Shown here: positions 34,844 through 44,076 of the stretch, piece by piece
Layout of the letters: the number at the start of each line of letters is the position of its first letter
Position numbering within the stretch: the first letter of the stretch is position 1
DNA from: Streptomyces albiflavescens
Lineage (GTDB): Bacteria; Actinomycetota; Actinomycetes; Streptomycetales; Streptomycetaceae
Reading direction: 5' to 3'
NCBI RefSeq assembly: GCF_014645835.1
Contig: NZ_BMMM01000019.1
Span: 62,001 to 126,000, forward strand
DNA length: 64,000 bases
The notes under the pieces: generated by a model
Seen by the model: the letters and a program-made list of their open reading frames with translations, nothing else
Databases searched by the model: none
What the model was told of the DNA's origin: nothing
Position numbers and translations under genes: made by a program

Positions 34844-35509
34844 TCAGTCCGCCGCGCGGTCCGCGGTCAGGTAGGCGATGACCATGTCGCCGAGCATGGT
34901 GCGGTAGTGCTCCCGCTGGTCGGGAGCGACCAGGTCCCGGCCGAACAGGGCACCGAAGGTGTGCCGGTTGGCGACCCGGAAGAAGCAGAACGCACTGATC
35001 ATCGCGTGCAGGTCCACGGCGTCGACGTCGGCCGTGAACAGGCCCGACTCCCGGCCGGTCGCCAGGATCCGGCGGATCACGTCGAGCGCGGGCGAGCCGA
35101 TCCTGCCGAGCTCCTCGGACGCGGCGATGTGCTCCGCCTCGTGGATGTTCTCGATGCTCACCAGGCGGATGAAGTCGGGGTGCGCCTCATGGTGGTCGAA
35201 GGTCAGTTCGGCGAGCCGGCGGATGGCCGCGACCGGGTCCAGGTGCTCGACGTCCAGCTCTTGTTCGGCCTGCCGGATCACGGAGTACGCGCGTTCCAGC
35301 ACGGCCGTGAACAGCTGCTCCTTGCCGCCGAAGTAGTAGTAGATCATCCGCTTGGTGGTGCGGGTGCGGGCCGCGATCTCGTCGACCCGGGCACCGGTGT
35401 AACCGGCGCGTGCGAACTCCTGGGTCGCCACGTCGAGAATCTCGGCCTTGGTGCGGGCGGCGTCACGAATGCGCCCGTTGGGTCGTGCCGGTTCTTCGAC
35501 GCTGGTCAT
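34844..35509 (-). CDS. TetR-family regulator of quinate/shikimate genes
   Basis: 221 residues from ATG 35509. N-terminal TetR helix-turn-helix (ARVDEIAARTRTTKRMIYYY, then FGGKEQLF); the C-terminal domain has the TetR_C_33-like pattern (DHHEAHPDFIRLVSIENIHE). It is transcribed away from the dehydrogenase at 35684 and lies upstream of the transporter on the same strand, separated by 265 bases. Similar sites in both outward promoters imply one regulator controlling uptake and catabolism. The effector is probably a pathway compound such as quinate, shikimate or protocatechuate, which is inference. Confidence 0.85.
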   Translation of the reverse strand: MTSVEEPARPNGRIRDAARTKAEILDVATQEFARAGYTGARVDEIAARTRTTKRMIYYYFGGKEQLFTAVLERAYSVIRQAEQELDVEHLDPVAAIRRLAELTFDHHEAHPDFIRLVSIENIHEAEHIAASEELGRIGSPALDVIRRILATGRESGLFTADVDAVDLHAMISAFCFFRVANRHTFGALFGRDLVAPDQREHYRTMLGDMVIAYLTADRAAD

Positions 35510-35638
35510 CGGGTTCCTTCGAGCGAGAGGGTCACGGTTCCTGGTGGGTGGGCCGGTGCCCGCGATTGTAGAAGCACGGCCCCGCCGCGGGCTTTGCTGC
35601 CCGGGTCTTCCCGAAGCCGCGACATCCTGGTATCACTT

Positions 35639-35662
35639 ACTAACGAACCAGTTCGTACATTA
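35639..35662 (+). promoter_or_regulatory. TetR operator in the tetR/dehydrogenase intergenic region
   Basis: A 24-base site containing the perfect palindrome ACGAAC-CA-GTTCGT (35643-35656), flanked by ACTA and ACATTA. It ends 21 bases before the dehydrogenase GTG, in its expected promoter, and is the better-conserved partner of the site at 34716-34739. Confidence 0.7.
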
Positions 35663-35683
35663 GCCACGCCTCGGAGGCCAGCC

Positions 35684-36559
35684 GTGCCCCACAACTCGTA
35701 TCTCGTCGGCCTTATCGGATCCGGCATCGGCCCCTCGCTCAGCCCCGCGCTGCACGAGCGGGAGGCCGACCGACAGGGCCTGCGCTGTCTGTACCGGCTG
35801 ATCGACATCGACACGCTCGGCGTCGGCCCGGAGGCGGTGGGCGATCTCGTACGCGCCGCACGCGACCTCGGCTTCGACGGACTGAACATCACGCACCCCT
35901 GCAAGCAACTGGTCATCGGCCACCTCGACGAGCTCTCCGTGGGGGCCGAGGCGCTCGGCGCGGTCAACACCGTCGTCTTCGAGGGCGGCCGCGCGATCGG
36001 GCACAACACGGACGTCACCGGGTTCGCGGCCTCCTTCGCGCGCGGACTGCCCGATGTGGCCCTGGAGCGGGTCGTCCAGCTGGGCGCGGGCGGTGCGGGC
36101 GCGGCCGTCGCGCACGCCGTGCTCACGCTGGGCGCCGGTCACATCACCGTCGTCGACGCGATGCCCGGGCGGGCCGCCGACCTGGCCGCCGTGCTGAACC
36201 GGCACTTCGGCGAGGGCCGTGCCGCCGCCGCGACGCCGGACGCGCTCGGCTCCCTTCTCGCCCGGGCCGACGGGATCGTGCACGCCACGCCGACCGGGAT
36301 GGCCGCTCACCCCGGACTGCCGTTCCCGGCCGAGCTGCTGCACCCCGGTCTGTGGGTCGCCGAGGTCGTCTACCGGCCCCTGGAGACCGAGCTGCTGCGC
36401 ACCGCCCGTGCGCTCGGCTGCGCGACGCTCGACGGGGGTGGCATGGCCGTCTTCCAGGCCGCGGACGCGTTCCGGCTGTTCACCGGGCGGGAGCCGGACA
36501 GCGCGCGGATGCTGGCGGACATCGCCGAACTCGCCGGCGCGGCGGGTGCGCGGAGCTGA
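35684..36559 (+). CDS. Shikimate/quinate dehydrogenase (AroE family)
   Basis: 291 residues from GTG 35684 behind CGGAGG. Substrate domain: IGPSLSPALHE holds the two serines that bind the ring carboxylate, and NITHPCKQLVIGHLDEL holds the catalytic Lys; NTDVTGF holds the partner Asp. Cofactor domain: LGAGGAGAAVAHAV. The closing GGGMAVFQAADAF is typical of AroE. The operon (dehydratase downstream, transporter and TetR nearby) indicates a catabolic quinate/shikimate dehydrogenase making dehydroquinate or dehydroshikimate, rather than the biosynthetic AroE. NAD versus NADP preference cannot be decided with confidence. Confidence 0.85.
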   Translation: MPHNSYLVGLIGSGIGPSLSPALHEREADRQGLRCLYRLIDIDTLGVGPEAVGDLVRAARDLGFDGLNITHPCKQLVIGHLDELSVGAEALGAVNTVVFEGGRAIGHNTDVTGFAASFARGLPDVALERVVQLGAGGAGAAVAHAVLTLGAGHITVVDAMPGRAADLAAVLNRHFGEGRAAAATPDALGSLLARADGIVHATPTGMAAHPGLPFPAELLHPGLWVAEVVYRPLETELLRTARALGCATLDGGGMAVFQAADAFRLFTGREPDSARMLADIAELAGAAGARS

Positions 36560-36581
36560 AGCGCCCTACGAGTGCCGGAGT

Positions 36582-36631
36582 CGAGAGCGCCCTCATGAGT
36601 GGGGTGCGAGAGCGCCCTCATGAGTGGGGTG
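36582..36631 (+). repeat. Perfect 25-bp tandem duplication
   Basis: Two identical adjacent 25-base units (36582-36606, 36607-36631), each containing GCGCCCTCATGAGTGGGG. A degenerate third unit (GCGCCCTACGAGTGCCGG) precedes them from about 36560. It lies between the dehydrogenase stop and the next gene. Confidence 0.85.
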
Positions 36632-36756
36632 GCAGAGAGGACGAGCCGGCTGCGGGTCGGTGGGCGGGTGCTCACGCAGGTCCCGCGCGCCTTGCGGCGC
36701 CGCCCTGAGCCGGCGGTTTCCCGTGCCCAGTGAAGGAAGACCGAAGGAGCACCAAC

Positions 36757-38571
36757 GTGCGTACGTCCATCGCCACCGTCTCGCTCGGCGGATCGCTGAC
36801 CGAGAAGCTCACGGCCGCGGCCCGGGCCGGCTTCGACGGCGTCGAGATCTTCGAGAACGACCTGCTCGCGAGCCCCCTCACACCCGAGGAGATCCGCTCG
36901 CGCACCGCCGATCTCGGCCTGAGCATCGACCTGTACCAGCCGATGCGCGACATCGAGGCCGTACCCGAGGACCAGTTCGCGCGCAATCTGCGCCGGGCAC
37001 GGCACAAGTTCGAGCTCATGCGCCGCCTGGGCGCCGACACCGTCCTGGTGTGCTCCAGCGTCTCCCCGCTCGCCGTCGACGACGACGCGCTCGCCGCCGG
37101 TCAGCTGCGTCGACTGGCCGATCTGGCCCAGGACTTCGGCATCCGCGTGGCCTATGAGGCGCTGGCCTGGGGCCGCCATGTGAGCACGTACGACCATGCC
37201 TGGCGCATCGTCGAAGCCGCGGACCACCCCTGCCTCGGCACCTGCCTGGACAGCTTCCACATTCTCGCCCGCGGCTCCGACCCCAAGGGCATCGAGGACA
37301 TCCCCGGCCAGAAGATCTTCTTCCTGCAGTTGGCCGACGCCCCGCTGATGGCGATGGACGTGCTCCAGTGGAGCCGCCACTACCGCTGCTTCCCGGGCCA
37401 GGGCGGCTTCGACATCGCGGGGCTGCTGGGCCATGTGATGCGCGCCGGTTACGAGGGCCCGCTCTCCCTCGAAGTCTTCAACGACGTCTTCCGCCAGGCC
37501 GAGGCGGGGACGACCGCCGTCGACGCCCGGCGCTCCCTCCTCGTCCTGCAAGAAGCGACCGGACCCCTGCTCCAGGAACCGACCGCCCTCGCGACCCCGC
37601 CCGCCCCCGTGGTGCCCACCGGTGTCGCCTTCGCCGAACTTGTCACGCCCGACGTCGCACCCGTCGCCGCGGTGCTCGACGCCCTCGGCTTCACCCGCAC
37701 GGCCCGCCACCGCAGCAAGCCGGTGGACCTGTGGCAGCAGGGCGAGGCGCGCGTCCTGGTCAACACGGGACCGGCCGCCCGCCGTGACGGCACCGCACTC
37801 GCCGCCATCGGCCTGGAGTCACCGGACCCGGCCGCCGCGGCCCGGCGCGCCGAGGCGCTGCTCGCCCCCGTGCTGCCGCGCCGCCGTGCCCTGGAGGACG
37901 CGCCTCTCGACGCGGTGTCCTCCCCCGACGGCACCGAACTGTTCTTCTGCGCGACCGACCGACCCGGACTCCCCAGCTGGACCGGCGACTTCGGGCAGGT
38001 CGAACACGACCGGGACCCGCGGCGGGTGACCCGCATCGACCACCTGGCGCTCACCCAGCCCTGGCACCAGTTCGACGAGGCAGCACTCTTCCACCGCAGC
38101 GTGCTCGGGCTGAGCGCACAGGAGAGCGTGGACGTCGCCGACCCGTACGGGCTGCACCGCAGCCGTGCCGTCACCAACGCCGACGGCAGCGTCCGCATCG
38201 CCCTCGGCGTGGGCCCCGCTCCCACCGACGAGGGCGGCCGCGCCCAGCACATCGCCCTCGCCACACAGGACGTGGTCGACGCGGCGCGCCGCTTCCGTGA
38301 GGCGGGCGGCCGTCTGCTGCCGATACCCGCGAACTACTACGACGACCTGGCCGCACGGTATGAGTTCGCCGACGGCGAGCTGGAGACGTACCGCGGACTC
38401 GGGATCCTCTACGACCGCGACCAGGACGGCGAGTTCCGCCACTGCTACACCGAGACCATCGGCCGCGTCTTCTTCGAACTCGTCCAGCGCGACGGCGGCT
38501 ACCGCGGCTACGGCGCGCAGAACGCCCCGGTGCGCCTCGCCGCGCAGCACGCGGTGCGACCGGGGCGTTGA
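36757..38571 (+). CDS. quiC: 3-dehydroshikimate dehydratase fused to HPPD-like VOC domain (QuiC type)
   Basis: 604 residues from GTG 36757, with AAGGAG seven bases upstream. Residues 1-270 form a xylose-isomerase-like TIM barrel: VAYEALAWGRHVSTYDHAW, TCLDSFHIL, FLQLADAPL and LSLEVFND supply the metal-binding Glu, Asp/His, Gln and Glu of bacterial dehydroshikimate dehydratases that make protocatechuate. Residues about 290-600 form a 4-hydroxyphenylpyruvate-dioxygenase-like module with an apparent His-His-Glu set in RIDHLAL, AQHIALAT and VFFELVQR. This fusion is the QuiC1 architecture known from Pseudomonas; the role of the C-terminal module is unclear. It follows the dehydrogenase by 197 bases holding a tandem repeat. 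No protocatechuate ring-cleavage genes are in the window. Confidence 0.85.
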   Translation: MRTSIATVSLGGSLTEKLTAAARAGFDGVEIFENDLLASPLTPEEIRSRTADLGLSIDLYQPMRDIEAVPEDQFARNLRRARHKFELMRRLGADTVLVCSSVSPLAVDDDALAAGQLRRLADLAQDFGIRVAYEALAWGRHVSTYDHAWRIVEAADHPCLGTCLDSFHILARGSDPKGIEDIPGQKIFFLQLADAPLMAMDVLQWSRHYRCFPGQGGFDIAGLLGHVMRAGYEGPLSLEVFNDVFRQAEAGTTAVDARRSLLVLQEATGPLLQEPTALATPPAPVVPTGVAFAELVTPDVAPVAAVLDALGFTRTARHRSKPVDLWQQGEARVLVNTGPAARRDGTALAAIGLESPDPAAAARRAEALLAPVLPRRRALEDAPLDAVSSPDGTELFFCATDRPGLPSWTGDFGQVEHDRDPRRVTRIDHLALTQPWHQFDEAALFHRSVLGLSAQESVDVADPYGLHRSRAVTNADGSVRIALGVGPAPTDEGGRAQHIALATQDVVDAARRFREAGGRLLPIPANYYDDLAARYEFADGELETYRGLGILYDRDQDGEFRHCYTETIGRVFFELVQRDGGYRGYGAQNAPVRLAAQHAVRPGR

Positions 38572-38579
38572 GCGCCGGG

Positions 38580-41213
38580 TTACCGCGTGAGCCGTACGGA
38601 GAACGCGCGGTCCAGCGACAGACTGGGCGTCCTGACCGTCGTCACCCGGGTGTCACTGTCGTACGACCAGGCGTCCCGCGGCAGCGGTCGCCCGTCGAGG
38701 AGCACTTGGCGCGGCGCCGACTCGCCGTGCACGGTGAAGCGGTACGAGCGGGCTGTCGGCTTGTCCTGGTAACTTCCCACGCTCGCACCGACGTTGACCT
38801 CGGTGGTCCGCGAGGAGGAGGTCACGGCCACGCGTTGCGTCGCCGACGCACCCGCGGCGAACCGACGTGTCACGCCGTCGTCCTCGTACAGCGTGTAGGC
38901 GCTGTTCCCCTTCGGGTAGAGATCCCAGTCCAGCTCGTGCCGGTCGCGGGTCTGCCAGCTCGTCGTGCCCTTGGGCCACATGGGGACGATCGCGCCCTCC
39001 TTCACGAACAGGGGAAGGGTGTCGAGCGGCGCATGGTAGCCGTTCAGCGTCGTCGGGCCCCGGTAGGTGCGACCCGTCCAGTAGTCGGTCCAGGTGCCCT
39101 TGGGGAGGTAGATGCCGTCGCGGGTCTCGGAGTCCTTGTAGACGGGGGCGACCAGGAAGTCGGAGCCCGAGAGGAACTCGTACTTCGCGTCCGCGCCCAG
39201 CGTGTTCGGGTCGTCCGGGTACTCCAGCCACAGTGGACGGACCGCGCCCACGCCCGTCTTCGAGGCCTCGGCGGAGAGCGTGTACATGTAGGGGAGCAGG
39301 CGCTCCTTCAGCTGGAGGTAGGTGCGGTTGATGGAGGTGTACGGCTCACCGTCCAGCCAGGGCTGCTGGTCGGCGGGCTTGCCGGTGGTGATGTCGGAGG
39401 CCCAGCCGTCCATGGTCATGATGGCGGGCAGGAACGCCTTCCACTGGAGGTCGCGGGCGTACATCTTGGCGTCGTGGCGGTAGATCGAGCCCACGTCACC
39501 GGTGTTGTACGCGATGCCGGACATGGTGGCCCCGGCGTACGTCGGGATCTGCCAGCGGATGTAGTCCCACGACAGCTTCTGGTCGCCGCTCCACAGGACG
39601 CCGCAGCGCTGGGCGCCCGCCCAGGACACCGGGAGCCAGACGAAGCCGCGCGCGTCGCTGTTCTCCTCGATGCCCGCCTTGGCCTTGTCGCAGGCGTCGA
39701 GCGCGAAGCCGTAACCGTTGCCGACCCAGGCCACGTCCAGCTTGGCCACGCGCTGGCCCGCCTTCACCTGGTCGGCGAGCTTGTCGATGCCGTCCTGGGT
39801 CCACAGGCCGAGCTGGGCGTGATGGTCCTGGAGGCCCTTGGCGGTCTCGGCGAGGTTCTCGTATCCGCAGCCGTAGCCGTCGTTGACGAGCATCCAGCCG
39901 AGCGGCATGTCGTGCGACGTGTAGCCGTCGGCGATCTTCAGCGCGTCGAGGGTGTGCCGTTCGCCGCGGTTGGCGTTGTGCAGGTAGCAGTCGGAGTCAC
40001 CCGGTTCGAGCCCGTACACCGGCGGCATGAACGGTTTGCCGACCAGCGCGGTGTACTTGCCGATCACCTTCTTCGCGTCACCGAGGAAGTAGTAGGCGTC
40101 CAGGCGCCGTTCCTGCTGTCCGGTCCGCACGGGTGAGCCGAAGTCGTAGACGCCCGGCGCGAAGGTGTTGCGGAAGACGCCGTAGCCCGCGCTGGAGAGG
40201 TAGAAGGGCTGCGAGTTGTTGTAACCGCCCTCGTTCCAGTTGAAGTTGTTGGCCACGTACATCGTCCGGTCCCGGTGCGCGAAGCTGCCGTTCTGCTCGC
40301 CGCCGCCGAAGAACTGCTCGTCCGCACCGCGTGTCAGGCTCTGCCGCATCCCGCTGGTCGACCAGCGCAGGGGTTTGTCCTCCTGCCAGACGGGGGTGTG
40401 GTTGTCGGCCTTGTAGAGGCCGAAGCGCAGCGGCTTCTTGTAGACCCGCAGGACCGCGTCGGGGGAGCGGATGCCGTAGTACGCGCCCGCGTCGAAGGAC
40501 GTCGTGTGTTTCTGCACCGCGGGCTGCTTGCGGACGATGGCCGTGCCCGCCGGGTCGGAGAGTGATCCGGACGGGTCGGCCTGGAGGCGCAGTTGGCCAC
40601 CTGCCAGGAAGTCGGCCTTCGCCTTGAGTGGCCCGGCCTCGATGGTGTAGCTGCCGTCGCCCCCGCTGAAGGACGTGAGATCTCCCGCGTCCGTCGTCTG
40701 GGGCAGATACGCCTTGCCGGTGTACGAGTTGTCGTGCACGTCGTACGGCACGACCAGCACGTGGTAGGTCCCCGACGCGTTCGGGATCACCGTGGCCTCG
40801 GGGTCGGCGGTGCCCGCGCTGGAGGCGACCTGCTTGCCCGCGTCGTCGTTGATGTACAGGTCGAAGTCGTCGGTGGGGTGCTGCCACTCGATCGAGATCG
40901 GGACGCCGCCCTCGGGGTTGTCGGCCCAATACCCCTCGGGTACCGAGACGTTCACGTCGAAGCGGTCGCAGACCTTGTTGTCCGGGTCGTCGGCGGCGGG
41001 CGGGCAGCTCTCGGTACCGCCGGACGTGCCCTTGGCGTAGACGGGGCTCTGCCAGCTGACGCTCCGGTGGGTGTCGTCGAGGACGGCGCTCGGCGGGGCC
41101 GCGGCGAGCGCCGGCCGCGCCGGGGCGCTCAGCACGGTGACGGCCATGGCGGTGGCGAGCCCCGCCATGGCCCAGGAACGGTGTCGGAGTCTTCGCACGG
41201 TACGCATCTCCAC
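38580..41213 (-). CDS. Secreted GH31-family glycoside hydrolase
   Basis: 877 residues with a long signal peptide ending near ALAAAPP. An N-terminal beta-sandwich region (residues about 40-160, including SIEWQHPTDDFDLYINDD) precedes the GH31 domain. In the barrel, KLDVAWVGNGYGFALD and WSGDQKLSWDY fall where GH31 nucleophile and acid residues lie, and QLKERLLPYMYTLSAEA, LVAPVYKD and LPLFVKEGAIVPMWP are typical downstream GH31 blocks. Start is GTG 41213 or ATG 41207; neither has a strong ribosome site. It should act outside the cell on alpha-linked glycans; the precise linkage is not readable. Its stop is eight bases from the convergent QuiC-type gene. Confidence 0.85.
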   Translation of the reverse strand: MEMRTVRRLRHRSWAMAGLATAMAVTVLSAPARPALAAAPPSAVLDDTHRSVSWQSPVYAKGTSGGTESCPPAADDPDNKVCDRFDVNVSVPEGYWADNPEGGVPISIEWQHPTDDFDLYINDDAGKQVASSAGTADPEATVIPNASGTYHVLVVPYDVHDNSYTGKAYLPQTTDAGDLTSFSGGDGSYTIEAGPLKAKADFLAGGQLRLQADPSGSLSDPAGTAIVRKQPAVQKHTTSFDAGAYYGIRSPDAVLRVYKKPLRFGLYKADNHTPVWQEDKPLRWSTSGMRQSLTRGADEQFFGGGEQNGSFAHRDRTMYVANNFNWNEGGYNNSQPFYLSSAGYGVFRNTFAPGVYDFGSPVRTGQQERRLDAYYFLGDAKKVIGKYTALVGKPFMPPVYGLEPGDSDCYLHNANRGERHTLDALKIADGYTSHDMPLGWMLVNDGYGCGYENLAETAKGLQDHHAQLGLWTQDGIDKLADQVKAGQRVAKLDVAWVGNGYGFALDACDKAKAGIEENSDARGFVWLPVSWAGAQRCGVLWSGDQKLSWDYIRWQIPTYAGATMSGIAYNTGDVGSIYRHDAKMYARDLQWKAFLPAIMTMDGWASDITTGKPADQQPWLDGEPYTSINRTYLQLKERLLPYMYTLSAEASKTGVGAVRPLWLEYPDDPNTLGADAKYEFLSGSDFLVAPVYKDSETRDGIYLPKGTWTDYWTGRTYRGPTTLNGYHAPLDTLPLFVKEGAIVPMWPKGTTSWQTRDRHELDWDLYPKGNSAYTLYEDDGVTRRFAAGASATQRVAVTSSSRTTEVNVGASVGSYQDKPTARSYRFTVHGESAPRQVLLDGRPLPRDAWSYDSDTRVTTVRTPSLSLDRAFSVRLTR

Positions 41214-41539
41214 TCAAACCAACGGTGTTGTGTTTGCAGGTGCTTGAAATCGCGTCGGATCGTGCATGTTCAAGCATGAAGAGTGGCCGTGCGTGCAGGT
41301 TCATGTCAATGGATCTCACCTGAGGTGTCGCCGATGCCGGCGCCGTGGACGGCCGTAAATTACCGACCAGTTGACATTGAAAGGCGAACGACCACCGCTA
41401 TCATCACCTCACCTGCGGAGCGACCCTCTGCCTGATGACGGCGGTTGTACGGCATCGACCTTCACACCCCCCCACTGAACACATGGCGTTGTCGGGCGTG
41501 CCCGTCCGCGCGCCATGCAGGACGGAAAGCAGCGCCACC
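41214..41539. other. Divergent promoter region, GH31 gene and APC permease
   Basis: 326 bases between divergent genes. On the GH31 side it has the inverted repeat described separately. On the permease side TTGACA (41371-41376) and TATCAT (41399-41404) are promoter-like, but 22 bases apart, which is too far for a standard sigma-70 pair. No gene is supported. Confidence 0.5.
41241..41276. promoter_or_regulatory. Inverted repeat upstream of GH31 gene
   Basis: Perfect eight-base arms TGCTTGAA (41241-41248) and TTCAAGCA (41269-41276), 20 bases apart, located 28-63 bases upstream of the GH31 start. A candidate site for a sugar-responsive repressor, which is not in the window. Confidence 0.45.
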
Positions 41540-43024
41540 ATGAGCAACAACAGGGGCAGAGGGCTTCAGGCCAACGCCCTCGGTACGTTCGACACGGTCG
41601 TGATGGCCGTCGCGGGCAGCGCCCCCGCGTACTCGCTGGCCGCGACCACCGCGGTCCTCGTCGGCGCGGTGGGCCTCGCCAGTCCCGCGGCGCTCCTGTA
41701 CTGCGCGATACCCATGCTGGGCATCGCGCTGGCCTTCAGCTACCTCGGCCGGATCGACGTCAACGCGGGCGCCAGCTACTCGTGGGTCGGCCGCACGCTC
41801 CACCCCTTCCTCGGCTTCATCAGCGGCTGGGCCCTGGTCATCTCCGCGACCATCTTCATGGTCGCCGGTTCGCTGCCCGCAGGCGCGATGACCCTCTCCC
41901 TGTTCGACGAAGGGCTCGCGGACAACACCGCGTTGGCCACGGCGGTCGGCGCGGCCTGGTTCCTCATCATGCTGTTCGTGGTGCTCGGCGGCGCCCGGCT
42001 CACCGTGCGCGCGCAGCTCATCATGTCCGGTGTGGAGCTCGCCATTCTGGCCGTCTTCGCGGTCGGCGCCCTGCTGCACAGCGGCAACGCCCGTTCCTTC
42101 GAGTGGTCCTGGCTCGGCTTCGGCCACTTCGACGGGGTCAGCGGATTCGCGTCAGGCGCGCTCATCGCCGCCTTCTACTACTGGGGCTGGGACGTCACCA
42201 GCAACCTCAGCGAGGAGACCCGCGACAGCCGCCGCACCACGGGACTCGCGGGCCTGATCGGTGTCGGCATCGTCTTCCTGCTCTTCGAGGTGTTCACCAT
42301 CGCGGTGAACGTGATCCTCACCGACCGGCAGATCCAGGACAACGACGCCAACGTCCTCGGTGTACTGGGTGAGGAGATCTGGCCGGGCTGGGGCGGCAAG
42401 CTGCTGATCGTCGCCGTGATGCTCTCCACCATCGCCACCCTGGAGACCACACTCATCCAGGTGACCCGCTCGCTGTTCGCGATGGGCCGCGACCGTACGA
42501 TGCCGACCGCGCTGGGCCGCGTGCACCGCAAGTGGAACACCCCGTGGGTCGCCATCGTCGTGGTCGGCGCCGTCGCCCTGGTGATGTTCGTGACCTCCAA
42601 CGCCCTCGGCTCGGTCGGTGACATCCTCTCCGACGCCATCGCCGCGATCGGACTGCAGATCGCCGTCTACTACGGCCTCGCCGGCATCGCCGTGGTCGTC
42701 GCCTACCGCAAGATGCTGCTGAAGTCCCCGGCCAACTTCCTGTTCGGCGGGCTGTGGCCGTTGCTCGGCGCCCTGTTCATGTTCTGGATCTTCGTCGAGT
42801 CGCTGAGCGACCTGAGCAGCGCGTCGATCGCGATCGGCATCGGCGGCCTCGCCGTCGGCCTGATCCCCATGGTCTGGTACTGGAAGCAGGGCAGCGACTA
42901 CTACCGGCCCGCCAAGCTCGACGCCACCCAGGTCGTCGAGACCGACTACATCCCCGACGGCTACTCCACCGCGGCGGCGACCGAACGGTCCCGCGTCCAC
43001 GAGGGTCTCCCCACCGACTTCTGA
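41540..43024 (+). CDS. APC-superfamily amino acid permease
   Basis: 494 residues from ATG 41540 with GGAAAG upstream. About 12 membrane segments; the first ones read VVMAVAGSAPAYSLAATTAV and GLASPAALLYCAIPMLGIAL. The APC-type motif block SYSWVGRTLHPFLGFISGWA precedes the central segments. It should import or exchange an amino acid, polyamine or related amine across the plasma membrane. The coupled downstream gene (10-base gap) is of unknown function, so the substrate is not revealed by context. Confidence 0.8.
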   Translation: MSNNRGRGLQANALGTFDTVVMAVAGSAPAYSLAATTAVLVGAVGLASPAALLYCAIPMLGIALAFSYLGRIDVNAGASYSWVGRTLHPFLGFISGWALVISATIFMVAGSLPAGAMTLSLFDEGLADNTALATAVGAAWFLIMLFVVLGGARLTVRAQLIMSGVELAILAVFAVGALLHSGNARSFEWSWLGFGHFDGVSGFASGALIAAFYYWGWDVTSNLSEETRDSRRTTGLAGLIGVGIVFLLFEVFTIAVNVILTDRQIQDNDANVLGVLGEEIWPGWGGKLLIVAVMLSTIATLETTLIQVTRSLFAMGRDRTMPTALGRVHRKWNTPWVAIVVVGAVALVMFVTSNALGSVGDILSDAIAAIGLQIAVYYGLAGIAVVVAYRKMLLKSPANFLFGGLWPLLGALFMFWIFVESLSDLSSASIAIGIGGLAVGLIPMVWYWKQGSDYYRPAKLDATQVVETDYIPDGYSTAAATERSRVHEGLPTDF

Positions 43025-43034
43025 GAGGGACCCG

Positions 43035-43997
43035 ATGGCGGGAGACCGCTTCACCCCCGACTTCGACCCCGACTGCGGGGACAGACCCCTCACCTCGGCC
43101 CGCCAGGACGTCGTCATCGGCCGCTGGCAGGGACTGCGGGAGCTGCTGCGGGCCACCGGCGACGACTGGTCCGTGCGCGGCCACCGGGTACAGCTGCTCG
43201 CGTCGGCCTGCGCGGGCAACTCGACGGTCGAGTCCTGGCTGGCCGCCGAACCCCGCAGCGCCGACGCCCTGGTGCTGTGGGCCGCGACCGAGGTGGCCCG
43301 GGCCTTCAACCTGGCCATCGCCGCGGGCCGGGGCGTGCCCATCGACCAGAACCGCATCGACCGGGCGGTGCTGGCCTGCCTCCAGGCCGCCGAGGCCCAC
43401 CCCGAGGACCCCACGCCCTGGATCTCGCTGATCTCCGTCGCCCGGCTCTATCCGACCGGCGTACGCCGCCAGGAACTCGGCCGCTGGTGGGACGAACTGC
43501 ACGGCCGCGATCCGTACAGCATGGAGGGCCACCTCCAGATCCTGCACTACTACTCGTCCCGTTGGCACGGCACGCACGGCCTCATGTACGACTTCGCCCG
43601 CGACGCGGCCGGTGTGGCACCGCCGGGCTGCGCGCTGCCGGTGCTGGTGCAGTTCGCCCGCGTCGAGGAGTACCGCTACATCCTCGACGGGGCGAAGGGC
43701 CAGCGGGACGCCGTCGTCGGGGTGGGCCAGCACTGGAACCACGACGCGGCCGTCAGCGACGTACGGCGGACCTGGCAGCGCTGGATCACGGCGCGCCCGG
43801 ACGGACCCGTGGCGCCCTGGGAGGTGCGCGATCTCAACTACCTGACGCACGCCGCCTGTTACGCGGGCACGGCGGACATCGCCACCGCGCTGTTCGCGAT
43901 GATCGGTCGGCAGGCCAGCCGGACGCCGTGGTCGTACACCGGTGACCCGGAGAAGGAGTTCGAGAAATGGCGTAAGCGGCCCTCGCGCGGGGCGTGA
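43035..43997 (+). CDS. Hypothetical helical (TPR-like) protein
   Basis: 320 residues from an ATG ten bases after the permease stop. The protein is soluble, without signal peptide, and is built of amphipathic helix pairs (ADALVLWAATEVARAFNLAI, AEAHPEDPTPWISLISVARL), giving a TPR-like look. An aromatic-rich centre (MEGHLQILHYYSSRWHGTHG) and a closing TPWSYTGDPEKEFEKWRKR are conserved-looking features of Streptomyces hypothetical proteins of this size. Its function is unknown. The tight spacing suggests co-expression with the permease. It is convergent with the dioxygenase-fusion gene, 79 bases apart. Confidence 0.65.
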   Translation: MAGDRFTPDFDPDCGDRPLTSARQDVVIGRWQGLRELLRATGDDWSVRGHRVQLLASACAGNSTVESWLAAEPRSADALVLWAATEVARAFNLAIAAGRGVPIDQNRIDRAVLACLQAAEAHPEDPTPWISLISVARLYPTGVRRQELGRWWDELHGRDPYSMEGHLQILHYYSSRWHGTHGLMYDFARDAAGVAPPGCALPVLVQFARVEEYRYILDGAKGQRDAVVGVGQHWNHDAAVSDVRRTWQRWITARPDGPVAPWEVRDLNYLTHAACYAGTADIATALFAMIGRQASRTPWSYTGDPEKEFEKWRKRPSRGA

Positions 43998-44076
43998 GCC
44001 CGCGGTCGAGGGCCGCGTGAACAGGTGGGCCGCTCCGGTATGGCCGGTGCCGGTGACCAAAGGTCCTGAGCGGCTG

